A stretch of DNA of 64,000 bases from Entophlyctis helioformis (GCA_025526915.1 JAHLKH010000021.1:124001-188000); one strand, 5' to 3'; shown: positions 21,977-33,816, numbered from the stretch's first letter. Made by a program: numbers and translations. The notes: generated by a model not told the origin, from the letters alone.

Positions 21977-23587
21977 ATGGGTGTGTTTGCATCGTTTGTG
22001 TCGGTCCTCGGAGACGCCGAGCACAGCGCTTCAGCCTCGGGCATCGACAGCATGGGCAGCATCGACAGCTTCAGCAGCATGCGCAGGTTGCTGGCCACAG
22101 TCAACGGCACCGACCCTGGCGAGGGCGGAGGCAGCGCATGCCCCGTTTCCCACAGCGCGCTCAAACTGGTTCTGGGCGGCTTCATCACCCTGGGCCTGAT
22201 GGTCTCGTATCTCCCACAGGTGCGTCCATGCGTCTTGACATGGCATGCGATGCGATGCGATGCCTCGACATAGCAACCGTCTGACGCTCGCTGGCGGCGA
22301 CAGTTTTCCAAGATCATTTCGGCCAAGTCGAGCGCAGGGCTGTCGGTCTGGTTCCTGCTGCTGGGATCCATCGGCTGCGCATCGACGATTGGCAACGTGC
22401 TCCTGCTGCAGATGGATTCGGTCGTCTGCTGTGCCACCGAGGCAAGTGCGGGGGACCATCTGCCGTGCCTTGACCGCCGAATGCAGAGCAGAACACCAGA
22501 GTGCATGCTGACGCTCAGCAACCACGTGCACAGTGGCCTGCTTGGTACTGCTTTGAAGACACGCTCGGCATGACGCAAGTTAGCACGCAGTTTATCTGCT
22601 TCAGTCTCATGTAAGCAGACACGGCTCTCGACAGCCCCCAGCTCAGACCCTGATCTCTCGTCTCATGCATGTGTGCAACTGCCGTGCCATATCGTGCCGT
22701 GCAGCGTCTCGCTTTTCTTTGTCTACTACCCAAAAGACTCGAGCATCCTGCTGCCCCTCGACTCGGGCGACCTCGAGCCGATCGACATTGTCCGCGAAAC
22801 GGCCAAGTGGCGACGCGTGCAGGGCATTGGCGCCATCATGGTCACGTACACGCTGTTTGTGCTGGCATCGGTCCTGCTGATCCTGCAGATCCAGGACAAG
22901 GCTGCGTTTGTGCAGGCCAAAGTGTGGTGGGCAGGCGTGCTCGGCGTGGTGGCAGCCTGCACAGGCATTGTGCAGTTTATGCCGCAGATTGTGCACACGT
23001 GGTTCACCAAGGTGTGTGTACCGCCTGGCAAGTTGCATTGGTGTTGCCGTCGTTGAGCCGTGGGCCGTGACATGCAGACAGCTGACGGTGCACCACAGTC
23101 TGCTGGAGCGCTCAGCGTTCCCATGCTCGCGATGCAGTGCCCCGGGTCGTTTGTGTTTGCGGCGTCGCTGGCCATGCAGCCCGGCACCAACTGGACGTCG
23201 TGGATCTCGTTTCTGGTAGGCGGCACGCTGCAGGGCCTGCTGCTCGTGCTGTGTCTGGTGTTTGAGTCGCAGAAGCGGGCGACGGCCAGACGCCGGTCCA
23301 GCGGGCGGTCAAGACGCAGCCGGTCCGACGGCGATCTTGGGGCGGGCACGTCGTCTGAGCGTGTTGAAGAAGTCGTGTTTGACGCGGATGCTGGCGATGA
23401 CGCTGAGGCTGACGCTGGGATGAGGCCGAGGAGGGCGATGACCGAGCGCCACTGCTTGGGTCTGGTGCGCATGCAGGAGGGGCAGCAGGAGGGGCGGCAA
23501 GAGGGGCAAGCAGCGGCATTGGCAGGCAGCAGGGCGAGCAGCCGACGCGACGAGCGGGGCAAGGCGTGCGGGGCAACGGCGACGTGA
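21977..23587 (+). CDS. PQ-loop repeat transporter-like membrane protein
   Basis: Five exons (21977-22219, 22304-22441, 22519-22610, 22705-23011, 23078-23587) give 429 residues with no frame break. The first PQ-loop reads GLMVSYLPQ|FSKIISAKSS with the Gln at a splice junction and continues GLSVWFLLLGSIGCAS; WPAWYCFEDTLGMTQ and FICFSLIVSLFFVYYP follow. The second PQ-loop is VQFMPQIVHTWFTK then GALSVPMLAMQ with CPGSFVFAASLA. About seven membrane segments fit the family of lysosomal/vacuolar amino-acid exporters (Ypq/PQLC2, Stm1). The tail after residue 330 is Arg/Ser/Glu-rich and cytosolic. Intron 2 has a GC donor (GCAAGTGCG at 22442). Substrate is unknown; vacuolar location is inferred from the family. 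Confidence 0.85.
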
Positions 23588-23828
23588 TTGTCGTGCAGGA
23601 CATAGCGAGCAGGACGTGGAGGCGGCGCTGCGGGAGCAGCACGGGCGCGGCAGCAGCACGACGGCAGCCGAGGCGGGCCGTTGAGCGCACGTTTGCACTC
23701 GGCAGACACGCAGACACTCGGACACACGCAGACACTCAAACAATAACAAGCACAAACAAACGACTTGAACCGGGCAACTTTTCCTACCAAAACGCACGAA
23801 ACGCACGACACGCGCTGCCTCTACAGCG

Positions 23829-26800
23829 ATGCCACGCCCCAATAAGCTCGTGCCGGCGCATGGCGGCAGCAGCCAGCAGCCAGCGACAGCCTCGAAGGCA
23901 CCGACAGCCTCGAAGGCAGCGACAGCATGAACGGCGACACCGATAGCATGAACGGCGACACCGACAGCCTCGAAGGCCGACAGCAGCGACAGCGACAGCG
24001 ACACCGTCACGACCAGCGGCTCGCCGTCGGACTTCTCAGCCGCCTCGCCCGTCATGCCTGCCATGCCCGCACCGTCCTCGCCCGCCCGCCACTCGTACAA
24101 TTTGAGGCAGCGGCGGCAGCAGCAGCAGCAGCAGCAGCAACCACCACGCCACAGCGAGACCAACGCAAGCACACGCACCGGGCGGCACGGGCCGCCGTCG
24201 GACTGCGCGGCCCGCCGCTCGCAGGCACCCGCCAGCTGGCCGCCGTGGCCGCCGCCATCGCAGCCGTCGCCGCCGTCGCCGCCGAAGAGGCCGACGAGGC
24301 CGACGACCCGCCCCGCAGGCGGCCGCAGCAGAAGCAGCAGCAGCGCCGGGCTCCCGCTCGCCGCCCGCTTGCTCCACCCGCGGCAATGGATGCTGCTTCT
24401 GCTGCGATTGCGATTGCTGCCGACAGCGACGCCGCCAATAACGACGCCTCCGCCGCCGCGGCTTTCGGTGCGCTGGCAACAGCCGCTTCGATGCTGGACC
24501 GCACGGCACAGGCTGCACGGGATGCACAGGCTGCACAGGCACTTGCACCACAGGCACCTGCCAATCGCAGGCGGCGCCAGGCGGGCACCGTCGACACGCC
24601 CGCCTCGTTGGCGCGACGGCAGCTGGCTGCCCGACCGCCGATGCACGGCCTCGCCTTGGACGCACAGCGAGATGCCCACGACGCTCTCGGGCCGCTGCCG
24701 GCTGCGATCGCTGGTGGGAGCGACGCTGCTGCTGCTGCCAGCGCGCTGCTCCTGCACGCCTTGCCCACTCAGGGCAGCAGCACTTCCCACGGCCCCGTCT
24801 CGCTCCGCCAGCCGCTCGCTGACCGCTGCCGACGCTGCCATCGCTTGCGAGCCGTCGGCCGCCTCGCTGCGATCGTCGGCCCGCACGTCTGCACGGCGCT
24901 CTCGTGCCGACCCCCCTGTGCCGCTCCTCGCCACCACGTCGTCGGCGTCGGCTCCCTCGTCGACATCCACGTCCGCCTGCCCGTCGGCGTCGTTTGGCGC
25001 ACACGCGGCGGCTGTGCACGACATGGGCTCTGTGTTCTATGCAGCGTCGCGCACCGGCTCGTCGCCGACTGCTCCGTCGTCGTCTGCCTATGCGCTTGGC
25101 CACAACAACAGCAGCAGCAGCAGCAGCCAGTACGGCGGCCATGCACAGCCGCTGTACTATCCGCCGCGCTTGGGACCCGATGCGCATCCACATCACGGCC
25201 ACCACTACAGCTCGCAGCCTCAGTTGCAGCCTCAGTTGCAGCCTCAGCAGCACCACTACATGCAGCATCCGTCAAGCGCATCATACGCCCCCCATCAGCA
25301 GCCATCGCATCTGCACCCCGACAGCCACGCGCTGCCCCACGGAGCGCCAAGCCACGCGTACAGCCATCGCTACCCTGTGCACCAGTCGCAAGTGCAGCCG
25401 TCACAGCCATCGCATCCTTCACATCCTTCACATCCTTCACATCCTTCACAGCCATCGCAGCAGATGCATCCGTACGGCCACCACGCGCATGCAGACTACC
25501 TGCCGTCGCAGTACCTGCCCGCTTCCCATCCACAGCCGCAGCAGCTTCAGCAGCCCGCAGCGCCGTCGTATCACACACATCCGCAGTACCACGCACCACC
25601 ACACTCGCATCACTCGCACCAGTCGCACCCGTCCCATCCGCAGTATTCTAATTCTCACCCACACCCGCACCCACACCCGCACTCGCACGCATACACTCAT
25701 CACGCACACGCACCACCGCCACCGCCCGTGCCATCCCATCCATCTGTACATGTCCCTCCGCCAAACTCGCAACGCTACGCGCCGTATCCCAGCAGACCAT
25801 CCGCGTCGTCTGCCTCGTCCATGTCCACATCGTCATCTGCACTTCCATCTGCATCAACGGCATCCGCATTGCATGCCTCACTACCAACAAGCTCGTCGCG
25901 TCCAGCAACCAGCAGCAGCAGCAGATCCTCCACATGCATTGGCAGTGCCTGCCCCTGCAGCAGCCGCACTTGCAACCGCACCTGTAGCAAAGGCAGCAGC
26001 CAAGCCCAAGGCGGTGCGTCGCTCACGCACCAACCATGTCGGCGGATTGGCTGGATCGCGGCCCGATGCCCCCATTGTGATTGGCTCTGGCTCTGGCTCG
26101 GTGTCCAAGAGCACGGCAACGTATCCCACACCTGCCAAGCGCCAGACCGCCTCGGCGTCCAGCAAGCGCAGCCTGGTATGTGCCGCTTGTCTTGTGGTCT
26201 CCTATGCTGACTCGCGCGCCGTCCAGCCAGCCAGCCAGCCACCCCAACCCCCTAAACAGCAGCGCACTGACACTTGCATGGGCTGTCATGCAGGAACGCT
26301 CGGTCGACGAGGCCGACGGCCACCTCAAGATCCGCATCGGTGACTACCTCACGCCGCGGTTCAAGATCCTGCGGCTGCTGGGCCAGGGCACCTACGGCAA
26401 GGTGGTCGAGGTGTTTGATCACAGGGACCAGCGCACCGTGGCCGTCAAGGTCATCAAGGCGATCCCCAAGTACCGCGAGGCGGCCAAGACGGAGCTCAAG
26501 ATCCTCAACCTGATCAAGCAGCACGACCAGTCCAACGCCATGCGGTGCATCCATCTGCTCGAGACGTTCGAGTTTGAGAACCACATCTGCATGGTGTTTG
26601 AGCTGCTCAGCCAGTCGCTGTTTGACTTTTTCAAGGCCAACGCGTTTGCGCCGTTTCCGATTGACCATATCCGCTCTTTCTCGCGGCAGCTGATCCAGGC
26701 TGTGGCGTATCTGCACGATCTGGGCATCATCCACACCGACTTGAAGCCCGGTACGTGCTGCATCTGTGGCGTGTGCCATGTCTGGGCTGGCTGACCATGC

Positions 26801-27786
26801 GACTGACTCGCTTGTCGTGGGCTTTATGTTTCGGCTGCAGAGAATCTGATGCTCAAGGCCAATGCGTCGTACACGGCCACGGTGAGTGCGCGGCATCCTG
26901 CTGTGTCTGCTGGATGCATGTGACAGCCGTTTCCCGTGAACTGAATGACTGACTGACTGACTGATGGTTGGCCGCTGTCTATAGTACCGGTCTGGGTCGC
27001 ACCACTCGACGCGGCGGGAACTCAGGGACACCAGCCTCATGCTGATTGATTTCGGAAGCGCCATCTGCGAGACCGACTATCACAGCTCGGTGGTGTCCAC
27101 GCGGCACTACCGCGCACCCGAGATTATTCTTGGCATGCCGTGGTCGTATCCGTGTGATGTGGTGCGTTGGCCTGTTTTCTGCTGTGCGTCTTTGCGTTGG
27201 TGGACTGCGTTGACTGACACGGGGACTCGTGCATGTGTGTGTGTGTATGCGTGTGTGTGTGTACGTCGGCAGTGGTCCATTGGGTGCATTCTTGTCGAGT
27301 TGTATATTGGCGCAGCGTTGTTCCAGACGCACGATAACCTTGAGCATCTGCGGATGATGGAGATTGTGCTGGGTGAATTCCCGCGATCGTTCCTGTCTCG
27401 CATGGGGTACGTTTTTTGCTGTCCATCCAACTGGGTGTGACTTGTGTGTGGTGCTGACATCCGCTGTTATAGTGAGACTGGCCGGCAGTTCTTTGGCCAT
27501 GGACGCGTGCTGTTTCCCGGCGACACGGTGGATACCAAGAGCATGGACTTTGTCAACCGCATGAAGCCGCTGTCGGTGAGTTGCGTCTCGGCGTGATGCG
27601 TGGTGCGTGATGCGTAGCTGGGCCGAAACTGACTCTGGCCTGCCATGGCAGTCGATGGTGATGGCATCCATTGACGACGCTCATCGCGAGTTTCTGGACA
27701 TGGTGACGCGCATGCTGCAGTACGATCCGGGATCACGCTTATCTGCCCGCGAAGCCCTGCACCACCCGTTCTTGCGGCAGCCCTGA
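23829..27786 (+). CDS. LAMMER-type dual-specificity protein kinase (Kns1/Clk-like)
   Basis: Kinase domain exons are clean: 26294-26750, 26841-26881, 26985-27161, 27273-27406, 27473-27575, 27652-27786. Motifs are [27 protein letters not shown] (the LAMMER-family Thr in place of the usual Arg), [20 protein letters not shown] and WSIGCIL. The family motif EHLAMMERILG appears as [11 protein letters not shown]. These kinases phosphorylate SR splicing factors and act in the nucleus and cytosol. The long N-terminus (ending 26175) is Gln/His/Pro/Ser-rich, with repeats such as [10 protein letters not shown] and [11 protein letters not shown]. Its reading frame changes several times (about 23926, 23973, 24370, 25000, 25950), so start and exact sequence are unsure. 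The ATG at 23829 ([13 protein letters not shown]) is the most upstream plausible start. Confidence 0.85.
25411..25452 (+). repeat. 9-bp tandem repeat coding Ser-His-Pro
   Basis: Four to five copies of CATCCTTCA in the kinase N-terminus, read as Ser-His-Pro. A related His-Pro run follows at about 25661-25690. Confidence 0.75.
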
Positions 27787-27994
27787 GCACCACCGTACAC
27801 CCCTTACACCCACCTACACTCACTCACTAATAGAGGGCTAGAGACTGTGCCCAACCACCACCACCACCACCATCCCCCTCATCTGCATTCGGATTAAAAT
27901 GAGCGTGGGTCGACGATCTCTTGCTTCATGTTGTCCAGGTTGGCATCCGTTTAAGCATTTTTCGGCGGTTTGCCGCTACATTTGTATTGCCCAA

Positions 27995-29656
27995 ATGCCG
28001 ACAATCTGTCCCTTCTACCTCAAGGGCACCTGCCGGTTTGGGCTGTCGTGCCACAACCAGCATGTGCAGCCGGGCCAAGGCAAGATACGACACACTAGTG
28101 CGGCCTGTTTGTGTGCATGTGTGTGCAGGCCCTCCTAACGCACGCCGTCTGTCGGCCGCTCTGTCTCTCTTGCAGGCGGCGCCAGCAACAGCAACCAGCA
28201 ACAACAACCGCTTCAACAGCAACAACCGCTTCAACACGCTGTCGACGCCAAACAGCAGCAGCAGCAGCAGCAGCAGCCAGCAGCAGCAGCAGGGCAACAA
28301 GCCTCGTGAGTGTCCTGCGCATCTCTACCACGCACGTCTGCCCGAGCGACTCACACACACCACACACACTACACACCATGCAGCTTCGACAAGAGCACCG
28401 TCGAGGTGGACATGAAGGAAAAGCCGCTCTGGCCGCTCTCCGTCTACGCGCCGAGCAAAGACTCGTCATGCTTTGTCGCCGGCACCGACATGTCGCCCGA
28501 AGAATCCCGATGGCTCTTTGTCCAGTCCATGCGCTCCACCGGCAACATCTCGCAATACGTATGTTCCCCCTAGCTCTTCTCTGTGCTGTGATCGTGTGAC
28601 GTGTGGCGTGTGGCGTGTGAGGTGTGTGGCGTGGTGTGCTGACTCGTATGGACAGATGCAAGCGGTCCAAGCGGCGTATACTCGAGTTCAGGCAGACTTT
28701 ACTGCGATTGCGCAAAACACACAGGCGGCTATCGACGCATTCAGTTGGGTCGGATCGGTCCTGCGGCGTTGCGGCCGCACTCGGTCAACGACGACCTCGG
28801 CCTTTGGTGGTGGCAGCAGTGGCAGCAGTGGTGGTAGCGTGTTTGGAGCCGGGACAGGCGCATTGGCGGCGGCGGTGGAGCCAGCGCGTTTGGTTCTGGA
28901 ACAGGCGCGTTTGGCGGCGGCGGCAGTGGAGCCAGTGCGTTTGGTGGCGGGACTGGCGCGTTTGGCCAACCGAGCGCGTTTGGCCAGCCTGCTGCCGGCA
29001 CGACAAGTGCGTTTGGAGGAGCGTCGGCATTTGGGAAACCTGCATTCGGGCAGTCTGCGTTTGGACAGGCTGCTACTCCTGCTACGGCCCCTTCAGCAGC
29101 AGCAGCAGCGACTCCCGGATCTGCGTTTGGACAATCCGCATTTGGACAGACGGCGACTGCTACTCCCGATCTGCGTTTGGACAGTCTGCGTTTGGACAGA
29201 CGGCGCTGCGGCTGCTGCTCCTGCGTTTGGGACAGTCTGCGTTTGGGCCAGACTGCTACTCCTGCGTTTGGACAATCCGCGTTTGGACAGACGGCGACAC
29301 CTGCACCAGCCGCTTCGGCATTCGGACAGCCAGCAGCGCCTTCCGCGTTTGGACAGCCTACAACCTCTGCGTTTGGACAACCCGCTGCTCCTTCGGCGTT
29401 TGGCCAGCCCGCATTTGGCAGTGGCCTTGGGGGCGGTGGCGGCGGCGGCGCGTCTGCCTTTGGACAACCAGCAGCGACAGCGACACCAGCACCGCAGCTG
29501 GCCTTTCAAGCGTCTGGCCTGTCTCTGCCACAGGGGCAGCAGCAACAAGCCGGGCCGCCACTGTCCAGCGACCCGATCGAAGCTGCATTCATGGCCGACA
29601 TGTTCGAGTTTGGCAAGATCCCTGAAACCGAGCCGCCCATGCATCTGCGACGCTGA
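27995..29656 (+). CDS. CCCH zinc-finger FG nucleoporin (Nup42/NLP1-like)
   Basis: mRNA-export nucleoporin of the cytoplasmic pore face. Exon 1 starts with one CCCH finger, MPTICPFYLKGTCRFGLSCH, as in Nup42/hCG1. After a Gln/Asn-rich stretch (NNRFNSNNRFNTLS in one frame), the exon at about 28383-28559 carries VDMKEKPLWPLSVYAPSK and MSPEESRWLFVQSM; the next exon (28657 on) gives MQAVQAAYTRVQADFTAIA. The rest is an SAFG/FGQ repeat region. The C-terminal helix DPIEAAFMADMFEFGKIPETEPP resembles the Gle1-binding tail of Nup42. The FG region needs at least four one-base corrections to stay in frame (near 28863, 29168, 29205, 29228 and 29250). The first intron appears to use a GC donor (GCAAGATAC near 28082). 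Exon 2 boundaries are ambiguous. Confidence 0.75.
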
Positions 29657-29773
29657 GCAGCCCCACCGACACGAGCAATCGGGTAAATGAACAATGTATG
29701 TTTTATGCGGTACGACTCTGGTCCCAAACGATGCGCAGTGTGATGCAGGATGCGGCCGTAGGGAAGGCTGCAT

Positions 29774-31088
29774 TCAGCCATGCAGTTGGAGCAGAGACTC
29801 GATGTGCTTGGTCAGACGGTCGATCTTGTAGAACTGGGCCTCGATGAGCAGTTCGCGGAGTGACGTCGTATCGGCGATTGCGCTTGCCGAGTCCGTTCCT
29901 ATCGTCCAAGCCCGGCGTCAGCACACATCACAAGATAAACTTCCAATCCAAGGTGCAGTCGCAACCGCAACCGCAAACAAGGAGCACAGTACCTCGCAGC
30001 CAGTTGAGAATGTGGTGAAAGTGGCGTCCGTCGCGGTCTATAAACACACAGCCGTTGCTGTCGACGGCGCTCACGAGGCCAGGGAACGCCGACTCTTTGC
30101 CTGCACGGTCCAGTGTCTTGAGACCCGTGACAAACACGGACCCGCCAACCGACAATCGCACCGTCCCGCTCGGCAGCCCATCTGCGCCATTCGCAAACGC
30201 CTCTGCCCTCCCCGCCGCCTCGCTAGCCGTGTACGCCTTGCCACCACCACTGCCGCCACTGCCGCCATCCAGCTTACTCCGCTCATTGTACGTCACAACG
30301 CTCTTGACAACCGACCGCAAGAAGAACAGTGTCCAGTGGAACATCAGCGCCACAAAAACCTGCACGACCGTGAGCAGCTTTTCGTACAGGCCCAGATCCG
30401 TGTTGATGCGGTCGAGCTGCTCGAGCAGCAGCCCCAGCGCCTGCGCCAGCCGCCCCGACGCGTTGTGCGACCGCAGGAACAGCGCCATGGACACGGCAAG
30501 CTCCGAGATCTGGTCCGAGACCTGCATCGACGTCGACGTTGACTGTGACGTTGACGATTGTGATGACGTTGACGGTGGTGATAGTGAGGGGGAGGAGAGG
30601 ATCGCGGCCAGGTGGGATGCGATGGCTGTGGGGTCGGATGCCGACAGACGGCGCTGGCCACGCGGTCGTGGCGTTTGCTCGATGCCGTCGCCCACGAGCT
30701 CGTGCAGCTCGCGCAGCGAGGCGAGTTCAATGACGCTGTCGATGTCAGTGGCGGCCGCTGGTGGTGGTGGTTGTGCTGCTTGTGGTGCTTGTGGTGCTTG
30801 TGGTTGTGGCTGCGGCTTTGGCTGCGGCTTTGGCTGCGGCTTCTGGGTGGCCTGTGAGTGTGTGAAGCCAAAGCCAGACTCGGCCGGCGGCGACAGCAGC
30901 TCTGACCACTCTGGCGCTGTCGGCTGCGATGCTGCTGGTGCTGGTGCGGCCGCAGACGACGATGCAGATGCAGACGATGATGACGACGACGACGACGACG
31001 GCGCAGCGTAGCCGTGGCGCATGCGGGCCATCTCGCTGCGCAGCTGCGCCAGCTCGGCCCACCCGGTCGCCGTGTCGTGCTCGGCCAT
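29774..31088 (-). CDS. BTB/T1-domain protein (KCTD-like)
   Basis: Starts MAEHDTATGWAELAQL at 31088. The N-terminal 280 residues contain Ser/Ala, Lys-Pro/Gln-Pro and coiled-coil segments and a hydrophobic helix (LLTVVQVFVALMFHWTLFFL) that could be membrane-associated. The C-terminus carries a T1/BTB fold: TVRLSVGGSVFVTGLKTL, then FIDRDGRHFHHILNWLRG and, after one intron, LRELLIEAQFYKIDRLTKHIE with stop at 29774-29776. KCTD-type BTB proteins oligomerise and often recruit Cullin-3. The intron (about 29899-30003) joins LRG to TDSAS in phase 1. A one-piece arrangement of coiled coil, hydrophobic helix and C-terminal T1 resembles fungal and plant BTB proteins of unknown role. No frame break seen. 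Confidence 0.85.
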
Positions 31089-31123
31089 GTGCGGTTTTCG
31101 GGTTCGTCGGCCAACCCGCAACG
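31089..31123. promoter_or_regulatory. 35-bp divergent gap shared by BTB gene and TEN1
   Basis: Only 35 bases separate the ATG codons of the leftward BTB gene and the rightward TEN1 gene. Core promoters or 5' UTRs must overlap the neighbouring coding regions. Confidence 0.5.
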
Positions 31124-31659
31124 ATGCTGTCGGCTGTTGCCGCCCGCCAGGACCGACAACAGCAACAAGGGCAGCAGCACAAGCAGCAGCACAAGCAGCA
31201 CAAGCAGCAGGAAGACGCAGCGCCTGCGAGCACATACGGCGAGCGCCTGCCAGCGCGCATCGTGAGCGTGCCCGAGCTGCTCGCGCAGCCGCAGGCCTTT
31301 GTGGGCACGCCCGTGCGGCTGCTCGGCCGGCTGCTCGCGTACAACGTGCACACGAACACGGCCACGGTCGAGCATCCGGCCACCAAGCAGCAGCAGCACC
31401 ACAGCACCAACAGCAGCACCAACAGCAGCAGGCCCGCATGGAGATCGACACGTCGCTGCTGGACGTGTTCGACTACCGCATCGGCTCGCTCTACCAGTGG
31501 ATCGGCGACGTGGCCGCGTGCAGCCCGCCTACAAGCAGCGCGCAGGCCGTCAAAGTGCGCGCTCGCATCCTGCGCGCCATGGACGATCTCGACGTGGATC
31601 TGTACCACCGCGCGCTGGCCGTCCGTCGCAAAGCAACGGGCGAGTGGCCGCTGCAATAA
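31124..31659 (+). CDS. TEN1: CST telomere-capping complex subunit Ten1
   Basis: Single OB-fold protein that with Stn1 and Ctc1/Cdc13 caps telomeres and assists C-strand fill-in. Starts MLSAVAARQDRQ at 31124, then a Gln/His/Lys-rich run, then the OB fold: GERLPARIVSVPELL, GTPVRLLGRLLAYNVHTNTATVEH, IDTSLLDVFDYRIGSLYQWIGDV and VKVRARILRAMDDLDVDLYHRAL. The segment order and the 'IGSLYQWIGDV...VKVRARIL' core match animal and plant TEN1. A CAG/CAC run at about 31387-31435 interrupts the fold, and the frame switches by one base inside it, so a slippage indel is likely. The stop at 31657-31659 overlaps an AATAAA at 31655-31660. Rated below certain because Ten1 is short and divergent. Confidence 0.75.
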
Positions 31660-31822
31660 AACCCCCCGCTCACAGGCCGCTCTCTGCGGTGCATGCCAGC
31701 CAAGCGCTAGTGTGTTTCATTCATCTGCTGCGCGTCCCCGCCATGGCCTCACCCAATCGCTGCGGGGACGCGGCTGCCGTGCCGTGCCGTTCCGTGCACA
31801 AGTGTCGTGTCGGGCCGTGTGC

Positions 31823-33816
31823 TCAGAACCGCTTGTACGACTGCGCCTTGCTCGTCCGGTACGCCAGCCATCCAAAGTATCCGACAATGGCAAGCACAAC
31901 AAGCATGACGAGGATAAAGACAACCGACATGCCGCCAGAAGATGACGACGACGCCGGCTTCTTCTTCTTGTAGCCAGAGTAGCCTGACGATGAGGACGAA
32001 GACGAGGACGAAGACGAAGACGACGATGACGACTTGCCAGCCGACGATCCCCCGTTGCTGCGCTCAGAGCCAGACGCCTTGTTGCTGCCACCCTTGGCCT
32101 CGCGCTCAGGAGCCTGCATATACATGCATGCATGCAACAGTCAGATGCCCGCTGGTGCACAAAAGATCGCTCAGGACGACGCTTACATTGACAAGACCAA
32201 ACGTGTTGACCTCGATGAGCTCGTGGTTGGAGGACACGCCGCCCGTCATGGCAGAGAAGCCAAAGTATCCAAGCGGAGGCAGCGACACGTCCTCGACTCT
32301 GAAGCACTGCATCCAGTTGTCGTTGCCGTCGACACTCAACTCAACCTATAGGTCCGCCATTCGTCATCCAGCAGCCGTTAGTGTACCATGGCCACCACCG
32401 AGCCCAGACCAGCGGCGAAAGTGACCGCAGCTTACCAGGAGGTAGTTGTTGTTGACGTACTTGACGCGGGCCTTGGAAGCGGCATCCTTGTTGCGGAAAT
32501 CCACGTGGCAGCCACCAAGCTCGGCGCTGTTGCCGTCAAAGTCGTGGTCGTACTCAGTCTTGCCATCACCAATCATGGCCATCACATACGGGAACGAATG
32601 CTGCGCAACAGAACCAAAAGCATGATCATCATCAGTCAGTGCATCACAGGCAGACACAGGAGCCAAGGAGCAAGGACTCAAAGACGAGACAGACATACTC
32701 TGACTTTGCTGTTGGCATACGTGTCGAAAAAGAGACCGAGACCGTTGAACTTGTCCTTGTTGCCAAAGACGGGTCCTGCCCAGCGCGGCCAACGCCACAC
32801 GCGACTCTGTCAGCACGCCTGCCAAGCCTACGAGGACACTGCGCACATCAGACCCCTCACCCTCTTCGCCGCGATCGGTCGTGTACCAGAACGCGAACCC
32901 GTCGCCACTGAGACCGCCCGTGTACGACACCTTGAAATTGAACTCGACCGTCCACGAGCTGCTTGTCATGGGCTGCTTGGCCCACAGCCAGCCCGTCTGG
33001 CTCTGCACGTCCGACGTCAGACGCACAAACCGGTTGACTTCCATGATCGTGTCTGTAAAAAGCTGCCCGTGTCAGCGTCTCGGCCGTCTCGCTGCCAGAC
33101 AGACAGACAGGCAGACCGGCAGACAGGCAGACCGGCAGATCAGCAGCGTCTCGAGCGTGCGAATGCTCCCCGCTTACCGCCACCAAAATCCCAGTATCTT
33201 GACGACCGAGTGCACAGACAGTCGCATGTCAGTATATTGGAGAGCCAGCAGGATCGTGCAGTGTGCAGGTGGCTTACTTGTTGGTCAGAGAGTCCTCTGC
33301 AGCGAGAGATTATGTGTGCATGTGAGAGTCGGTGCCAGCCAGTGCAGGTTGGCAGGTCAGCCATGTTAGTAAACAAAGTCGGGCTTGGTCGTGCGGGCGA
33401 GTGCAGCGTGCAGACTGGTGGCGCCACTGCCCAGACAAGCCGACAGGACAGCAGATGCAGCGTGTGTGCGTGTGTGCGTGTGTGTGTGCAGGCTGCGGCC
33501 GTCCCGCACACGCAGCAACGCTAGCAGCAGCCAGCAGCCACACCAGCAGCCAGCAGCCCGCGGCGCCAACGCAGGATCTTCCACCAAGAGGCGCCGCCAT
33601 GTCCTGCACGGCACAACCAGACGGGCTGCACAGGGAACAAGAGCAGGAGCGGGAGCACGAGCAGACGCAGACGCAGACGCAGGAGCAGCGAGCAGGCGTA
33701 CCAAGAAAGGGCGTGCGCAGCGAGTATGCGTTGAGTTGCACCGACGACTCGGACGCCGCCGACACGCAGACAGCCGCAAGCGTCGCATACAGCGCAGCAG
33801 CCAGCATCGCGATCAT
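31823..33816 (-). CDS. ER-Golgi legume-like lectin (VIP36/ERGIC-53/Emp47 family)
   Basis: Cargo lectin of the early secretory pathway. A signal peptide (MIAMLAAALYATLAAVCVSA) leads into YSLRTPFL. Two tiny exons of 19 and 20 bases (33278-33296 and 33178-33197) supply EDSLTNK and YWDFGG, giving the family sequence through DTIMEVNRFVRLTSD. The carbohydrate-recognition domain continues WTVEFNFKVSYTG, DGFAFWYTTDRG, FNGLGLFFDTYANSK, MIGDGKTEYDHDFDGN and FRVEDVSLPPLGYFGFSAMTGG. A Ser-rich stalk precedes one membrane segment (VVFILVMLVVLAIVGYFGW) and a short basic tail ending YKRF; a terminal F is a known ER-exit feature and a di-basic motif is nearby. Several short GT-AG introns interrupt the domain, all consistent in phase. 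Confidence 0.93.
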
